NCBI RefSeq assembly: GCF_000518705.1
Contig: NZ_JAEC01000025.1
Span: 1 to 64,000 of the forward strand
Direction of reading: 5' to 3'
Length of the DNA stretch: 64,000 bases
From: Shewanella colwelliana ATCC 39565
Lineage (GTDB): Bacteria; Pseudomonadota; Gammaproteobacteria; Enterobacterales; Shewanellaceae
Position 1 is the stretch's first letter; every line of letters begins with the position of its first letter. A program made the translations under genes and the position numbers. Under the pieces are notes generated by a model. The model saw only the letters and a list, made by a program, of their open reading frames with translations. It did not search any database and had not been told where the DNA came from. Of this stretch, positions 35,975 through 45,115 are shown piece by piece.

Positions 35975-36725
35975 ACATCATCCAACTCAGGCATTATTAA
36001 AGGATTTTGTTTCAGGTGATCTTGAAGCATCTGTGGCTGTGCTAGTTGCAAGCCATGTTGAAATGTGTGCAGTGTGCCGTGGCGCGGTGCAAACACTGAC
36101 AGAACAGGCAGCCGATGAAGCGTTTGAAGCGGTGAGTGCAATGGAAAGCTCACCTGGTAAAGTTGACCCGATGTGGTCATTCGACCCTACTGAAGATATG
36201 GTCGGTAATTTTGATGCCGAAGAGGCCTTTTCAGCTCAAGGCGCTGGGCTCGCTGACAGTTCAGCGCTGGCAATGATTGATGCCATCACGGAAACGCCGC
36301 AAGATGCGCAAATTGTTTTACCGCAAACGGTGACCGAGATTGAGGTGGCGGGTAAACGTATCTCTCTACCAAGGTCGCTTAAATCTATTGCACTGAAAGA
36401 GTGGCAAGGCATGGGCAAATTATCTAGAGCACGTTTGGCGCTTGATGACGATGAGCGTCGCATGAGCTTGTTGCATATCGACAAAGGCGGAAGCGTACCG
36501 ACTCACACCCATAAAGGCTTCGAAATAACCCTGTTACTAGAAGGTAGTTTTGATGATGAGATGGGGCATTATGTGGCTGGAGATTTTATCTGGTTAGATG
36601 GCGATCATACCCATCAGCCCGTGACTCAGGATGGATGTGTCTGTTTAACGGTATCGAGTGATGCCATTCACTTCACTCAAGGTGTGAGCCAAATACTTAA
36701 TCCAATTGGTCGCTTTATTTACTAG
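35967..36725 (+). CDS. chrR: ChrR-family anti-sigma factor with cupin domain
   Basis: A 252-aa zinc anti-sigma factor. The N-terminal domain has a histidine at H4/H5, H30, C34 and C37, matching the ChrR zinc site. The C-terminal cupin (LLHIDKGGSVPTHTHKGFEITLLLEG, then DGDHTHQP) carries the second metal site used to sense singlet oxygen. It holds the ECF sigma factor inactive until stress releases it. Overlap with the sigma gene implies coupled translation. Confidence 0.92.
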   Translation: MIKHHPTQALLKDFVSGDLEASVAVLVASHVEMCAVCRGAVQTLTEQAADEAFEAVSAMESSPGKVDPMWSFDPTEDMVGNFDAEEAFSAQGAGLADSSALAMIDAITETPQDAQIVLPQTVTEIEVAGKRISLPRSLKSIALKEWQGMGKLSRARLALDDDERRMSLLHIDKGGSVPTHTHKGFEITLLLEGSFDDEMGHYVAGDFIWLDGDHTHQPVTQDGCVCLTVSSDAIHFTQGVSQILNPIGRFIY

Positions 36726-36758
36726 TGACATTTAGTGGTATGTGTGGGGGATAAGAGG

Positions 36759-37703
36759 ATGGAAAAGAAACTAAAGATAGGCATTAGCGCGTGTGTGATG
36801 GGCGAGCCAGTCCGTTACGATCGAGGACATAAAAAATCGAATTTTTGTGTTGAGCAGCTTGGTGACTTTGCACAGTTTAAGCCCGTTTGCCCAGAGATGG
36901 CGATTGGCTTGCCTGTTCCACGCCCCACAATACGCCAGATCATCAAAGACAATATCATTACCGTGTCTCGTCCTGATGGCAGTGGTGATGTTACCGAGCA
37001 GCTGAAAGCCTTTGGCCAGCAAGCTGCGAGTCAATATGATCAATTAGCCGGCTTTGTGTTTTGTGCGAAAAGTCCGAGCTGTGGTATGGAGCGGGTAAAG
37101 GTCTATCATCACCATGGTAAAGGCTCTGAATCTACAGGTGTCGGTGTGTTTGCAGAGCAGGTGATGAAAGCTAACCCGCTATTGCCTTGTGAAGAAAATG
37201 GCCGTTTGAATGATCCAATTATTAAAGAAAACTTTATTACGCGGATTTTTACCTATCAGAAATGGCTGGATCTGAAAGCCGAAGGTTTGACCAAACATAA
37301 GTTGATCGCCTTCCATAGCGCGCATAAATATTTGGTGATGAGTCATCATGTGGAGAGTTATCGGGCGCTGGGGCGCTTACTGGCTCAAGCCGATGTTGAT
37401 TTAGATGAACTGGCGGACAGTTATATTGCGGGGTTGATGGATGCGCTTAAACATAAAGCTTCTCGTCGTAGTCACACCAACACGCTGCAGCACCTACAAG
37501 GCTACTTTAAGCGACAGCTTGACGAGGTCAAGCGTAAAGAGCTTACTGACGAAATTGCAGCTTATCGCCAAGGCCTGTCGCCACTTTTGGTGCCACTCAC
37601 CTTGATTAAACACTATTTGATAGAGTTCCCTAATGCGTACCTGCAAGATCAGGTTTACCTTAACCCTCATCCGAAGGAGCTTAGACTGAGGTACGGCTAT
37701 TGA
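36759..37703 (+). CDS. DUF523/DUF1722 fusion protein (YbgA-like)
   Basis: A ~314-aa protein with an N-terminal DUF523 domain (IGISACVMGEPVRYDRGHKKS, FCAKSPSCGMERV) and a C-terminal DUF1722/YbgA domain (about 190-310; KHKLIAFHSAHKYLVMSHHVESYRALG). Cysteines in VCPE and SPSCGM could bind a metal. In other bacteria it lies next to photolyase, as here. The ATG at 36759 has GGGGGAT upstream. Its exact role in light or oxidative stress is unknown. Confidence 0.85.
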   Translation: MEKKLKIGISACVMGEPVRYDRGHKKSNFCVEQLGDFAQFKPVCPEMAIGLPVPRPTIRQIIKDNIITVSRPDGSGDVTEQLKAFGQQAASQYDQLAGFVFCAKSPSCGMERVKVYHHHGKGSESTGVGVFAEQVMKANPLLPCEENGRLNDPIIKENFITRIFTYQKWLDLKAEGLTKHKLIAFHSAHKYLVMSHHVESYRALGRLLAQADVDLDELADSYIAGLMDALKHKASRRSHTNTLQHLQGYFKRQLDEVKRKELTDEIAAYRQGLSPLLVPLTLIKHYLIEFPNAYLQDQVYLNPHPKELRLRYGY

Positions 37704-39094
37704 GTGGTGTTTACTGGGTTCGTCGAGATTTAAGGACGCATGACAATCCAGCCTTGAGCACCGCCATTGCTCAAGGTGTTAATACCGCCGTTTTTATCTC
37801 AACGCCTCAGCAATGGCAACAGCATAACCTAGCGCCAATAAAAGCCGATTTTATCGCTAGGCATCTGCAGCTACTTGCTCAGCAGTTAGCAGTAATGGGC
37901 ATTGAGCTTGTTCATTTTAATGCCAAGACATTCGATGACCAAAATACAGTACTAACAAAGTTTTGCCAGCAACGCGGTTACAGCAAAATCTACGCTAATA
38001 GTGAGCCAGAATTAGATGAAATACACCGCGATGAGAGGCTAGGCCAATCAGGCCTATCACTCAACCTATTCCATTGTGACACTATCATTCCACCCGGTAA
38101 TGTGCTGAATAAGCAAGGGGAGATGTTTAAGGTTTTCACCCCATTCAAAAATGCCTGGCTGCAACGCTTGCGACAGACTGGTGTGGCTTATCAGGCTTTG
38201 CCAGATGTTGAACCTATCCAAAAAATAGCAACCGCAAGTCAGTGTGTGACATTTGACTACCCTCAGGTTGATTCAGCGGCTTGGCCTTTGGCCGATGTTG
38301 TCATGACGCAGGTGTTTCCTAGGTTTATACAGACTAAGCTGGAGCGGTATGGCGCGCAGCGTGATATTCCCAGCATAAAAGGCACATCTGGCCTGTCTCC
38401 CTATTTAGCCATCGGCGCCATTAGCCCTCGTTGGTTGGCACTGCAGCTGATTCAGCAAGTTCCTGAAATACTAGAAGATCAGCAGCACCTTGCGTTTAGT
38501 TGGTTAAACGAATTGATATGGCGAGACTTTTATAAACACCTGCTGTTTCATTACCCAAATTTAGTTAAAGGCGACAGTTTTCAACCCAAATATCAGGGAG
38601 CAAAATGGAGCGGTAGCGAGCAAGATTTCAGTGCTTGGTGCCAAGCAAAAACAGGCTATCCGTTGGTCGATGCAGCGATGAGGCAGTTATTGCAAACAGG
38701 CTGGATGCACAATCGGCTGCGTATGGTGGTCGCAAGTTTCTTAACTAAGCACCTGTTGGTCGATTGGCGCCTGGGTGAGCAGTTTTTTATGTCGCACCTC
38801 ATCGATGGCGATTTTAGTGCTAATAATGGTGGTTGGCAGTGGGCCGCTAGTACTGGGTGCGATGCCCAGCCGTATTTTAGGATCTTTAATCCGATAACCC
38901 AAAGTCAAAAGTTTGATCCTAATGGTAAATTCATCCGTAAATATGTACCAGAGCTGGCCAATATACCCGATAAACATATTCATTTTCCCCATGAGTATAT
39001 TGCGCAGCAAGGGATCGACGTAGGCTACTGTTTGCCGATTGTCGAACATAAGCAAGCGCGTTTAAGGGCGTTGGCCTTTTATAAAGCATATTAG
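37700..39094 (+). CDS. phrB: Deoxyribodipyrimidine photolyase
   Basis: A 464-aa class I photolyase/cryptochrome-family protein. The N-terminal antenna domain starts VYWVRRDLRTHDNPAL and holds the antenna pigment. The C-terminal FAD domain has GTSGLSPYLAIGAISPRW, WLNELIWRDFYKHLLFHYP, and the hallmark GWMHNRLRMVVASFLTKHLL with DGDFSANNGGWQWAASTGCDAQPYFRIFNP. It repairs cyclobutane pyrimidine dimers with blue light. TTG start; it overlaps the previous stop (TTGA), so translation is coupled. Presence in a ChrR cluster fits light stress. Confidence 0.94.
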   Translation: MSGVYWVRRDLRTHDNPALSTAIAQGVNTAVFISTPQQWQQHNLAPIKADFIARHLQLLAQQLAVMGIELVHFNAKTFDDQNTVLTKFCQQRGYSKIYANSEPELDEIHRDERLGQSGLSLNLFHCDTIIPPGNVLNKQGEMFKVFTPFKNAWLQRLRQTGVAYQALPDVEPIQKIATASQCVTFDYPQVDSAAWPLADVVMTQVFPRFIQTKLERYGAQRDIPSIKGTSGLSPYLAIGAISPRWLALQLIQQVPEILEDQQHLAFSWLNELIWRDFYKHLLFHYPNLVKGDSFQPKYQGAKWSGSEQDFSAWCQAKTGYPLVDAAMRQLLQTGWMHNRLRMVVASFLTKHLLVDWRLGEQFFMSHLIDGDFSANNGGWQWAASTGCDAQPYFRIFNPITQSQKFDPNGKFIRKYVPELANIPDKHIHFPHEYIAQQGIDVGYCLPIVEHKQARLRALAFYKAY

Positions 39095-39106
39095 GATGTG
39101 GCAAAT

Positions 39107-39538
39107 ATGGCATACCCATTGTGGTTACAAAACTTTATATCCGTATACAGTGAGCTCGGTACAGAGAACCTCAGTTCGCTGGAACACATATATCATCCAC
39201 AAGTTGAATTCTTAGACCCTATCCACAGAGTCGAGGGATTTGAGCATTTATTGGCTTATTTTCGCCAACTCTATACCCAGGTCAGCAGCTGTGATTTTAA
39301 GATTGAAGAAGTGATTGTTGCTGACAGTCAGGCGGCTATCTATTGGACCATGACCTACCGCCATAAGCAGTTAAATGGCGGTGAGGCAATCACAGTCGAG
39401 GGGCATTCAAGACTGAAGGCCAGAGACAATAAAGTAATTTATCACCGTGATTATATTGATATTGGTGCCATGCTTTATGAACACATTCCACTTATTGGTG
39501 GCGTGATTAAAATGATCAAACGTCGGGCGGCCAACTAA
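39107..39538 (+). CDS. NTF2-like (SnoaL) protein
   Basis: A 143-aa single-domain protein of the nuclear-transport-factor-2 fold: a helix, then FLDPIHRVEGFEHLLAYFRQLY and a long curved sheet ending YHRDYIDIG. The fold often forms enzymes or binding proteins for small hydrophobic molecules. It is placed between photolyase and an SDR enzyme, and a similar protein occurs in the Rhodobacter ChrR regulon. Start ATG 39107 has AGGATG upstream. Confidence 0.82.
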   Translation: MAYPLWLQNFISVYSELGTENLSSLEHIYHPQVEFLDPIHRVEGFEHLLAYFRQLYTQVSSCDFKIEEVIVADSQAAIYWTMTYRHKQLNGGEAITVEGHSRLKARDNKVIYHRDYIDIGAMLYEHIPLIGGVIKMIKRRAAN

Positions 39539-40254
39539 TGCGTATTATGATAACAGGTGCTACTTCGGGAATTGGTAAAGCCTTGACAGTGGCATACGCT
39601 GGTGCAGGGCATCAAGTGATCGCTTGTGGTCGCAGTGCAGATAAACTTGATGAATTAAATCAAAATTCGTCCTATATCGATAGCTTATGCTTTGACTTAA
39701 CAGACTTCGATAATTATCCAAATTTGACGTCGGAGCAAACAGGTTTAGATCTGCTCATTTTTAACGCCGGCGACTGCGAATATATTGATGATGCACTTAA
39801 TTTCGATGCGAAACGTTTTGAACGAGTGATCAATATTAACTTAATCTCTGTGGCTTATGGCTTGCAAGCTTGGTTGAAGCACTTAAAACCGGGGGGGAGG
39901 TTAGTGTTGGTCAGTTCTAGCGCACGCTTTTTACCACTTCCTAGAGCGGAAGCCTACGGCGCTTCAAAAGCAGCCTTGAGTTATTTGGGGCGTACGCTTG
40001 CCATCGATCTTGAAAAACATCAACTGGCCGTGACCACTGTGCATCCCGGATTTGTCGATACACCACTTACCGAGCGCAACACCTTTGCTATGCCGATGAT
40101 CGTGAGTAGTGAGCAAGCGGCGGCAAAAATAATTCAAGGCCTAGATAAAGGTCTAGATGAGATCAGTTTCCCCTCGGTGTTTATATTTTTTATGAAATGC
40201 TTACGTTGCTTGCCATTTTCGTGGTGGCGCAAAATCGCCAAAAGGATTGTCTAG
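39538..40254 (+). CDS. Short-chain dehydrogenase/reductase
   Basis: A 238-aa NAD(P)-dependent oxidoreductase. The Rossmann signature is TGATSGIG (7-14), NAG appears in LIFNAGD, the catalytic serine is in LVSSSARF and the Y-x-x-x-K pair in YGASKAAL. The C-terminus adds a hydrophobic/basic tail (FFMKCLRCLPFSWWRKIAKRI) that could touch the membrane. The start codon overlaps the stop of the NTF2-like gene. Substrate unknown; a lipid or its precursor fits the context. Confidence 0.9.
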   Translation: MRIMITGATSGIGKALTVAYAGAGHQVIACGRSADKLDELNQNSSYIDSLCFDLTDFDNYPNLTSEQTGLDLLIFNAGDCEYIDDALNFDAKRFERVININLISVAYGLQAWLKHLKPGGRLVLVSSSARFLPLPRAEAYGASKAALSYLGRTLAIDLEKHQLAVTTVHPGFVDTPLTERNTFAMPMIVSSEQAAAKIIQGLDKGLDEISFPSVFIFFMKCLRCLPFSWWRKIAKRIV

Positions 40255-40256
40255 AG

Positions 40257-41510
40257 ATGAAAAAAATTGCTGTGATTGGATCTGGGATTTCTGGGCTGAC
40301 CTGCGCTTATCTACTTGATAAGCAGTATGCCGTGACAGTATTTGAAAAGAACCACTATGTGGGTGGGCATACCGCAACCGTTGATGTGCATCATCAAGGC
40401 AAAGACTACGCGATAGACACAGGTTTTATCGTTTTTAATGACAGAACCTATCCAAATTTTAATCGTCTGCTGTCCCTGCTAGGTATTGACTGCCAGCCGA
40501 CGGAGATGAGCTTTAGTGTGCACAATCGGCAAACGCGATTCGAATACAATGGACATGGTATTAATGCGTTATTTGCTCAGCGACGAAACATCTTTAGACC
40601 ACAATTTTGGCGTTTGATCGCTGAAATTTTAAAATTCAATCGCCTGTGTAAGCGTCTCTATCATGAACAGCGTATTGATAGCGGCATGACACTTGGGGAT
40701 CTGCTGCAACAACACCAATTTTCTGATTTCTTTTGCCAACACTATATTTTACCTATGGGCGCGGCGATCTGGTCGACGAGTTTGGCTGAGATGGCTAAGT
40801 TTGAACTGAAATTCTTTATCCAGTTTTTCTACAACCATGGGCTGCTCAATATCAGTGACCGTCCGCAATGGCATGTGGTACCAGGTGGGTCTCGTGAATA
40901 TGTAAAAGCTATCCTGGCGCAGCTTAGTCAACCAGTTAAGACTGATAGCGATATTGCGCAAGTGACTCGCAGTGAAGAGGGGGTACACATTGAAATGGCC
41001 TGTGGGGAGTCAATGAGATTTGATGAGGTGATCTTTGCTTGTCATTCTGATCAAGCACTCGCTTTGCTTGGCGATGCCAATGACGTTGAGCAGCAGGTAC
41101 TTGGCGGTATTCCATACAGTCGAAATGAAGTGGTGCTGCATACCGATACCTCACTCCTACCAGATCGAGAGCTCGCTTGGGCAAGTTGGAACTACATGTT
41201 GGACGACAACTTGTCTCGACCAGCATGCGTCACCTATAACATGAATATCTTGCAAGGGATTGAAAGTGACAGCACTTTCTGCGTCACCCTTAACCAAAGT
41301 GAGCAAATCGCGCCTGAAAAAGTGATCAGAAGTTTTGTCTATCACCATCCGGTACTTAACGATGCCAGTGTCGCAGCGCAGCAACAGCGCTCACTAATTT
41401 GCGGCAAACGTGGTTGTCATTTTGTTGGAGCTTATTGGTATAACGGCTTTCATGAGGATGGTGTACGCAGTGCACTGGATGTGACCAAACGCTTTGGTTT
41501 GTCTTTATGA
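40257..41510 (+). CDS. FAD-dependent amine-oxidase-like oxidoreductase
   Basis: A 417-aa flavoprotein. The dinucleotide-binding motif VIGSGISGLTCAYLL is at 5-19 and is followed by EKNHYVGGHTATV, typical of the NAD-binding_8/amine oxidase family. The C-terminus has the second FAD contact FVGAYWYNGFHEDGVRSAL. The ATG at 40257 lies two bases after the SDR stop. Homologues sit beside cfa-type genes and DUF1365 in many proteobacteria, so it probably oxidises or desaturates membrane fatty acyl chains; inferred from context. Confidence 0.9.
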   Translation: MKKIAVIGSGISGLTCAYLLDKQYAVTVFEKNHYVGGHTATVDVHHQGKDYAIDTGFIVFNDRTYPNFNRLLSLLGIDCQPTEMSFSVHNRQTRFEYNGHGINALFAQRRNIFRPQFWRLIAEILKFNRLCKRLYHEQRIDSGMTLGDLLQQHQFSDFFCQHYILPMGAAIWSTSLAEMAKFELKFFIQFFYNHGLLNISDRPQWHVVPGGSREYVKAILAQLSQPVKTDSDIAQVTRSEEGVHIEMACGESMRFDEVIFACHSDQALALLGDANDVEQQVLGGIPYSRNEVVLHTDTSLLPDRELAWASWNYMLDDNLSRPACVTYNMNILQGIESDSTFCVTLNQSEQIAPEKVIRSFVYHHPVLNDASVAAQQQRSLICGKRGCHFVGAYWYNGFHEDGVRSALDVTKRFGLSL

Positions 41511-42256
41511 ATACGCCATTGGGTGAGCACAGCGGGATCTATTTAGGCGATGTACGTCATCGTCGCTATAAAGGCGTATTTCATCAATTTAGCTACCGGA
41601 TGTATATGTTAGGTATCGATATTGATGAGCTTCCATCGCTGATAAAGCGCAGCAAAGTATTCGGTTTGAACTGGTATAACCCGATACGATTTTTTGAAAA
41701 AGATTATTTAAAAAATGAACCTGGAAGTCTTAAGCAACGTATTGGTAATAAAGTCAGATCGCTTGGAGGCGATTGGCATGACAATAACCGGGTCGTCATG
41801 TTGGCGCAGTGTCGTTGTATGGGGCTCTATTTTAGTCCGATAAATTTCTATTTTTGCTACGACACCGCCAACCAATGCCAATACATGCTGGCAGAAGTGA
41901 GCAACACACCTTGGAAGCAAAGGCACTATTACTTGCTTGAGCTTAGCGGCGAGATGAAGGTAAAAAAAGCTTTCCATGTGTCGCCCTTTATGGAGATGGA
42001 CATGACCTACCATTGGCGTGTCAGCCCCCCCGGGAGTAAAGCGATGGTGCATATTGAAAATCACCAGCAGCAGAAGGTATTTGAGGCCACGTTAGCGATG
42101 TCTAAAAAGGCATTTACCGCTGCAGAGTTAGCATCGACATGGCGGTCGATACCGTCAATGACGCTGAAGATGGTAGCAGGCATTTATTGGCAAGCACTGA
42201 AACTGTTTGTTAAGCGGGTGCCCTTTATTGCCCATCCTGAAACGAAAAAAATATAA
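41507..42256 (+). CDS. DUF1365 family protein
   Basis: A 249-aa protein of the DUF1365 family: SGIYLGDVRHRRYKGVFHQFSYRMYM at the start, then RCMGLYFSPINFYFCYD and AEVSNTPWKQRHYYLL. No enzymatic motif can be named. It overlaps the FAD gene by four bases (ATGA) and precedes cfa, its common neighbour. The role is likely in the same lipid-modification pathway. Confidence 0.9.
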   Translation: MNTPLGEHSGIYLGDVRHRRYKGVFHQFSYRMYMLGIDIDELPSLIKRSKVFGLNWYNPIRFFEKDYLKNEPGSLKQRIGNKVRSLGGDWHDNNRVVMLAQCRCMGLYFSPINFYFCYDTANQCQYMLAEVSNTPWKQRHYYLLELSGEMKVKKAFHVSPFMEMDMTYHWRVSPPGSKAMVHIENHQQQKVFEATLAMSKKAFTAAELASTWRSIPSMTLKMVAGIYWQALKLFVKRVPFIAHPETKKI

Positions 42257-42287
42257 TTAGTTTACGATACGTTAGAGCGAGGTTTTC

Positions 42288-43565
42288 ATGGAGCAACTAG
42301 CCAAACAGCATCAAACGCTGGCAAAAAATTCAACGGACTGCCGCGTCGAGGTTAATAAGTACCGTAACGTAATTTTTGGCCTGCTCAATCATCTTAAAGA
42401 GGCTGGGGTCGAAATTATCGAAGCTGATAATCATACCGTCCTCGGTGACAGAAATGCTCCGCTGCAGGGGCAGATAGTGGTTCATGATGCCAGTTTTTAT
42501 CAAGATGTGGCTAAAGGTGGCAGCATTGGTGCCGCCGAAGCTTTTCTTGATGCTAAGTGGACCAGCCCAGATTTGACTCGTCTTGTTCAAGTCTTTGCGA
42601 GAAATCAAGCTCAGCTCGATGCCTTAGAAAGCAAGATGGAGTGGCTGACGCGGATTTTGAATCTGTTTCTACGCCGTAAAAATGCCAATAGTGAACAAGG
42701 CTCGAAGCGCAATATTTTGGCCCATTATGATATTGGCAATAACCTTTACGAGCGATTCTTAGATGACAGCATGCTCTATTCTTGTGCTATCTACAGTGAT
42801 GATGCGACCAGTTTAACCGACGCGCAGCAGCTCAAGATGCAGCAAATCTGCCAGCGATTAGAACTCAAATCCAGTGACAGTGTGATTGAGATAGGCACGG
42901 GCTGGGGTGGGTTAGCCATCTATATGGCACAGCACTATGGTTGTCACGTGACGACAACTACCATCTCAGATGCACAATATGCATTTGCCCAGAAACGCAT
43001 TGAAGCCCTTGGTTTATCGAACAAAATTACATTACTTAAGCAAGATTACCGCAAACTAAGTGGTGAGTATGACAAGCTGGTCTCTATTGAGATGATTGAA
43101 GCGGTCGGCCATGAGTACTTACCGACCTTTTTTGACACCTGCGCTAACCTGCTTAAACCCCAAGGCAAGATGTTAATTCAAGCGATAACCATTGCTGATA
43201 GTCGTTATGAGAAATATCGCAAGGGCGTCGACTTTATTCAGAAGTATATCTTCCCCGGTGGCGCACTGCCTTCTGTTGCAGTAATGAGCAACATCATCGC
43301 TGAACGAACAGATATGGTGATCCATGAGGTGCAAGACATTGGTTTGCACTATGCACGTACATTAAATGATTGGCGCGTGGCCTTTGAAGCTCGCTGGGAT
43401 GAGTTAGCGTCATTGGGGTATAGCGAAGAGTTTAAACGTTTGTGGCTGTTCTATTTTTGCTACTGTGAAGGCGCATTTCGTGAGCGCGTGATCAGTACTC
43501 ATCATCTCGTGGCCAGAAAGCCACGTTTTGTAGGGCAAAGTGATGAAACGATTCTGGATTATTAA
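42288..43565 (+). CDS. cfa: Cyclopropane-fatty-acyl-phospholipid synthase family methyltransferase
   Basis: A 425-aa S-adenosylmethionine-dependent methyltransferase. The SAM site is IEIGTGWGGLAIYMA (about 198-212). NILAHYDIGNNLYERFLDDSMLYSCAIY near 145-172 is the hallmark of Cfa proteins, and MLIQAITIADSRYEKYRKGVDFIQKYIFPGG matches the catalytic region. It adds a methylene or methyl carbon to unsaturated acyl chains. In Rhodobacter, ChrR-regulon relatives make methylated or furan fatty acids, so the product here need not be a plain cyclopropane. Confidence 0.92.
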   Translation: MEQLAKQHQTLAKNSTDCRVEVNKYRNVIFGLLNHLKEAGVEIIEADNHTVLGDRNAPLQGQIVVHDASFYQDVAKGGSIGAAEAFLDAKWTSPDLTRLVQVFARNQAQLDALESKMEWLTRILNLFLRRKNANSEQGSKRNILAHYDIGNNLYERFLDDSMLYSCAIYSDDATSLTDAQQLKMQQICQRLELKSSDSVIEIGTGWGGLAIYMAQHYGCHVTTTTISDAQYAFAQKRIEALGLSNKITLLKQDYRKLSGEYDKLVSIEMIEAVGHEYLPTFFDTCANLLKPQGKMLIQAITIADSRYEKYRKGVDFIQKYIFPGGALPSVAVMSNIIAERTDMVIHEVQDIGLHYARTLNDWRVAFEARWDELASLGYSEEFKRLWLFYFCYCEGAFRERVISTHHLVARKPRFVGQSDETILDY

Positions 43566-44046
43566 TTTAGCCCTATTTCAGGCGGCTTGGTTTGCTGCGG
43601 CGTTCGCCACTTCGATGGCGGTGCCCATCATGGTATTGATACTCTGTATTCACTTTTACCTGACGCCGACACCTAAACTGGATGCAAAACTCTTACTCTT
43701 GATGCCCATTGGGGTCGCTGTAGACAAAGTGTTGATGGAACTCGGGTTATTTTATGCTGGCAGTGAGATATTTCCGCTGTGGCTGCTATTACTGTGGTGC
43801 ATGTTTGTGATCAGCTTAAATCATAGTTTGAAGTGGTTTGCCAGCCAACCTTTACTGCTTATCATCGCTTTTGGTGCAGTAGGTGGCGCGGGCAGTTATT
43901 GGGCTGGCATTCGCTTAGGCGTGTTACAACAAGCATTACCTGCTATGACAACGATAGCCTTGCTAATGATCGCGTGGGGCGGCTTATTCCCACTATTAAC
44001 CCGCTGTGCTCAATTGTTAGCACAGTCAAACGTTCGCAGAGTGTGA
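43543..44046 (+). CDS. DUF2878 membrane protein
   Basis: A 167-aa inner-membrane protein with five to six hydrophobic helices and almost no loops, fitting DUF2878. The opening FWIINLALFQAAWFAAAF is characteristic. The ATG at 43543 has AGGGC in front and overlaps the end of cfa by 23 bases in another frame. Function unknown; always found close to cfa and DUF3833 genes. Confidence 0.84.
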   Translation: MKRFWIINLALFQAAWFAAAFATSMAVPIMVLILCIHFYLTPTPKLDAKLLLLMPIGVAVDKVLMELGLFYAGSEIFPLWLLLLWCMFVISLNHSLKWFASQPLLLIIAFGAVGGAGSYWAGIRLGVLQQALPAMTTIALLMIAWGGLFPLLTRCAQLLAQSNVRRV

Positions 44047-44054
44047 GGTGAACC

Positions 44055-44549
44055 ATGGCTAAATGGCTATTGATTTTTCTGTTCAGTACCAGTGTGTCCG
44101 CATCAACCCTTACTCACCTGACCAAGTCTGGTGAAGGTGAGATGACCTACCTGTTTTGGACCTTGTATCGCGCCGAGCTGTTTGTCAGTAACAGTGACAC
44201 AGCTTCTTTGAACGCGGGTGATAGGGCGTTGCGCATTGAGTATTTCAAAGATATTGATAAGCATGCCTTAATTGAGGCTACGGCGGAGCAGTGGCAACAT
44301 TTAGGGTATCAAGCTACCGATATTCAACGGTGGATGGCACCGCTGACTCAGATCTGGCCTGATGTTGCTCCAGGTGACGTATTGACCTTGGTGGTGGCTG
44401 ATAACGGCTTGAGTCATTTTTATTTTGGTGACAATTTGCTGGGGGTGATTGAGCAGCCTGATTTTGGTGAAGCATTTCTCTCAATCTGGTTATCGGAAAA
44501 GACGTCAGAACCTGAGTTGCGTAGACAGTTACTAGGATTAAGCCAATGA
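44055..44549 (+). CDS. Chalcone-isomerase-like secreted protein
   Basis: A 164-aa protein with a short signal peptide (about 1-16, ...SVSAST) and a chalcone-isomerase-like fold: TYLFWTLYRAELFVS near 31-45 and VVADNGLSHFYFGDNLLGVIE near 115-135. Bacterial members are thought to bind fatty acids rather than flavonoids, which would fit the lipid context. The last codons overlap the next gene by four bases (ATGA). Confidence 0.82.
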   Translation: MAKWLLIFLFSTSVSASTLTHLTKSGEGEMTYLFWTLYRAELFVSNSDTASLNAGDRALRIEYFKDIDKHALIEATAEQWQHLGYQATDIQRWMAPLTQIWPDVAPGDVLTLVVADNGLSHFYFGDNLLGVIEQPDFGEAFLSIWLSEKTSEPELRRQLLGLSQ

Positions 44550-45067
44550 AAAAAATACTCTCTATTGCGTTAGTCATCCTGTTATCTGCATGCGGCAGTG
44601 CCAGCCTAGAGGAGCACACCAATACCACCCCTGAGTTGAAGCTTGAGCAATTTTTTGATGGTAAGCTGAAAGCCTACGGGATAGTGCTAGATCGCAGCGG
44701 CAACATGTTGCGTCGATTTGACGTCGACTTAATAGCGAGCTGGCAAGGTAACAAGGGGGAGATTAAAGAGTGGTTCGAATTTGATGATGGTGAAAGGTCG
44801 ACTCGCGTATGGCGTTTAGAGCGTCTTGGTGACAATCGCTACAGTGGTGAAGCTGGCGATGTCATCGGCACTGCATACGGTGAAACTCGCGGTTCTGCGC
44901 TGTATTGGAAATACGATCTCTCTATCGAAGTGGATGGTGAAACCTACCAGGTAACGTTAGATGATTGGATGTTTCTCATCGATGACAAGCGCCTCTTTAA
45001 CAAGACTGACATGACAAAGTTTGGTATTAAAGTGGGCGAAGTCATTCTTTATATAGAAAAAATTTGA
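44546..45067 (+). CDS. DUF3833 lipoprotein
   Basis: A 173-aa lipoprotein; VILLSACGS gives the lipidated cysteine at about residue 16. The body (LEQFFDGKLKAYGIVLDRSGNMLRRFDVDLIASW...) is the DUF3833 family. It ends the run that began with the sigma factor. It may act with the chalcone-isomerase-like protein in handling lipids at the outer membrane; inferred. Confidence 0.87.
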   Translation: MKKILSIALVILLSACGSASLEEHTNTTPELKLEQFFDGKLKAYGIVLDRSGNMLRRFDVDLIASWQGNKGEIKEWFEFDDGERSTRVWRLERLGDNRYSGEAGDVIGTAYGETRGSALYWKYDLSIEVDGETYQVTLDDWMFLIDDKRLFNKTDMTKFGIKVGEVILYIEKI

Positions 45068-45115
45068 TACCCAACACCATCAAGGCATCAACCAAACTTC
45101 GCCTTCAGAGCTAGG

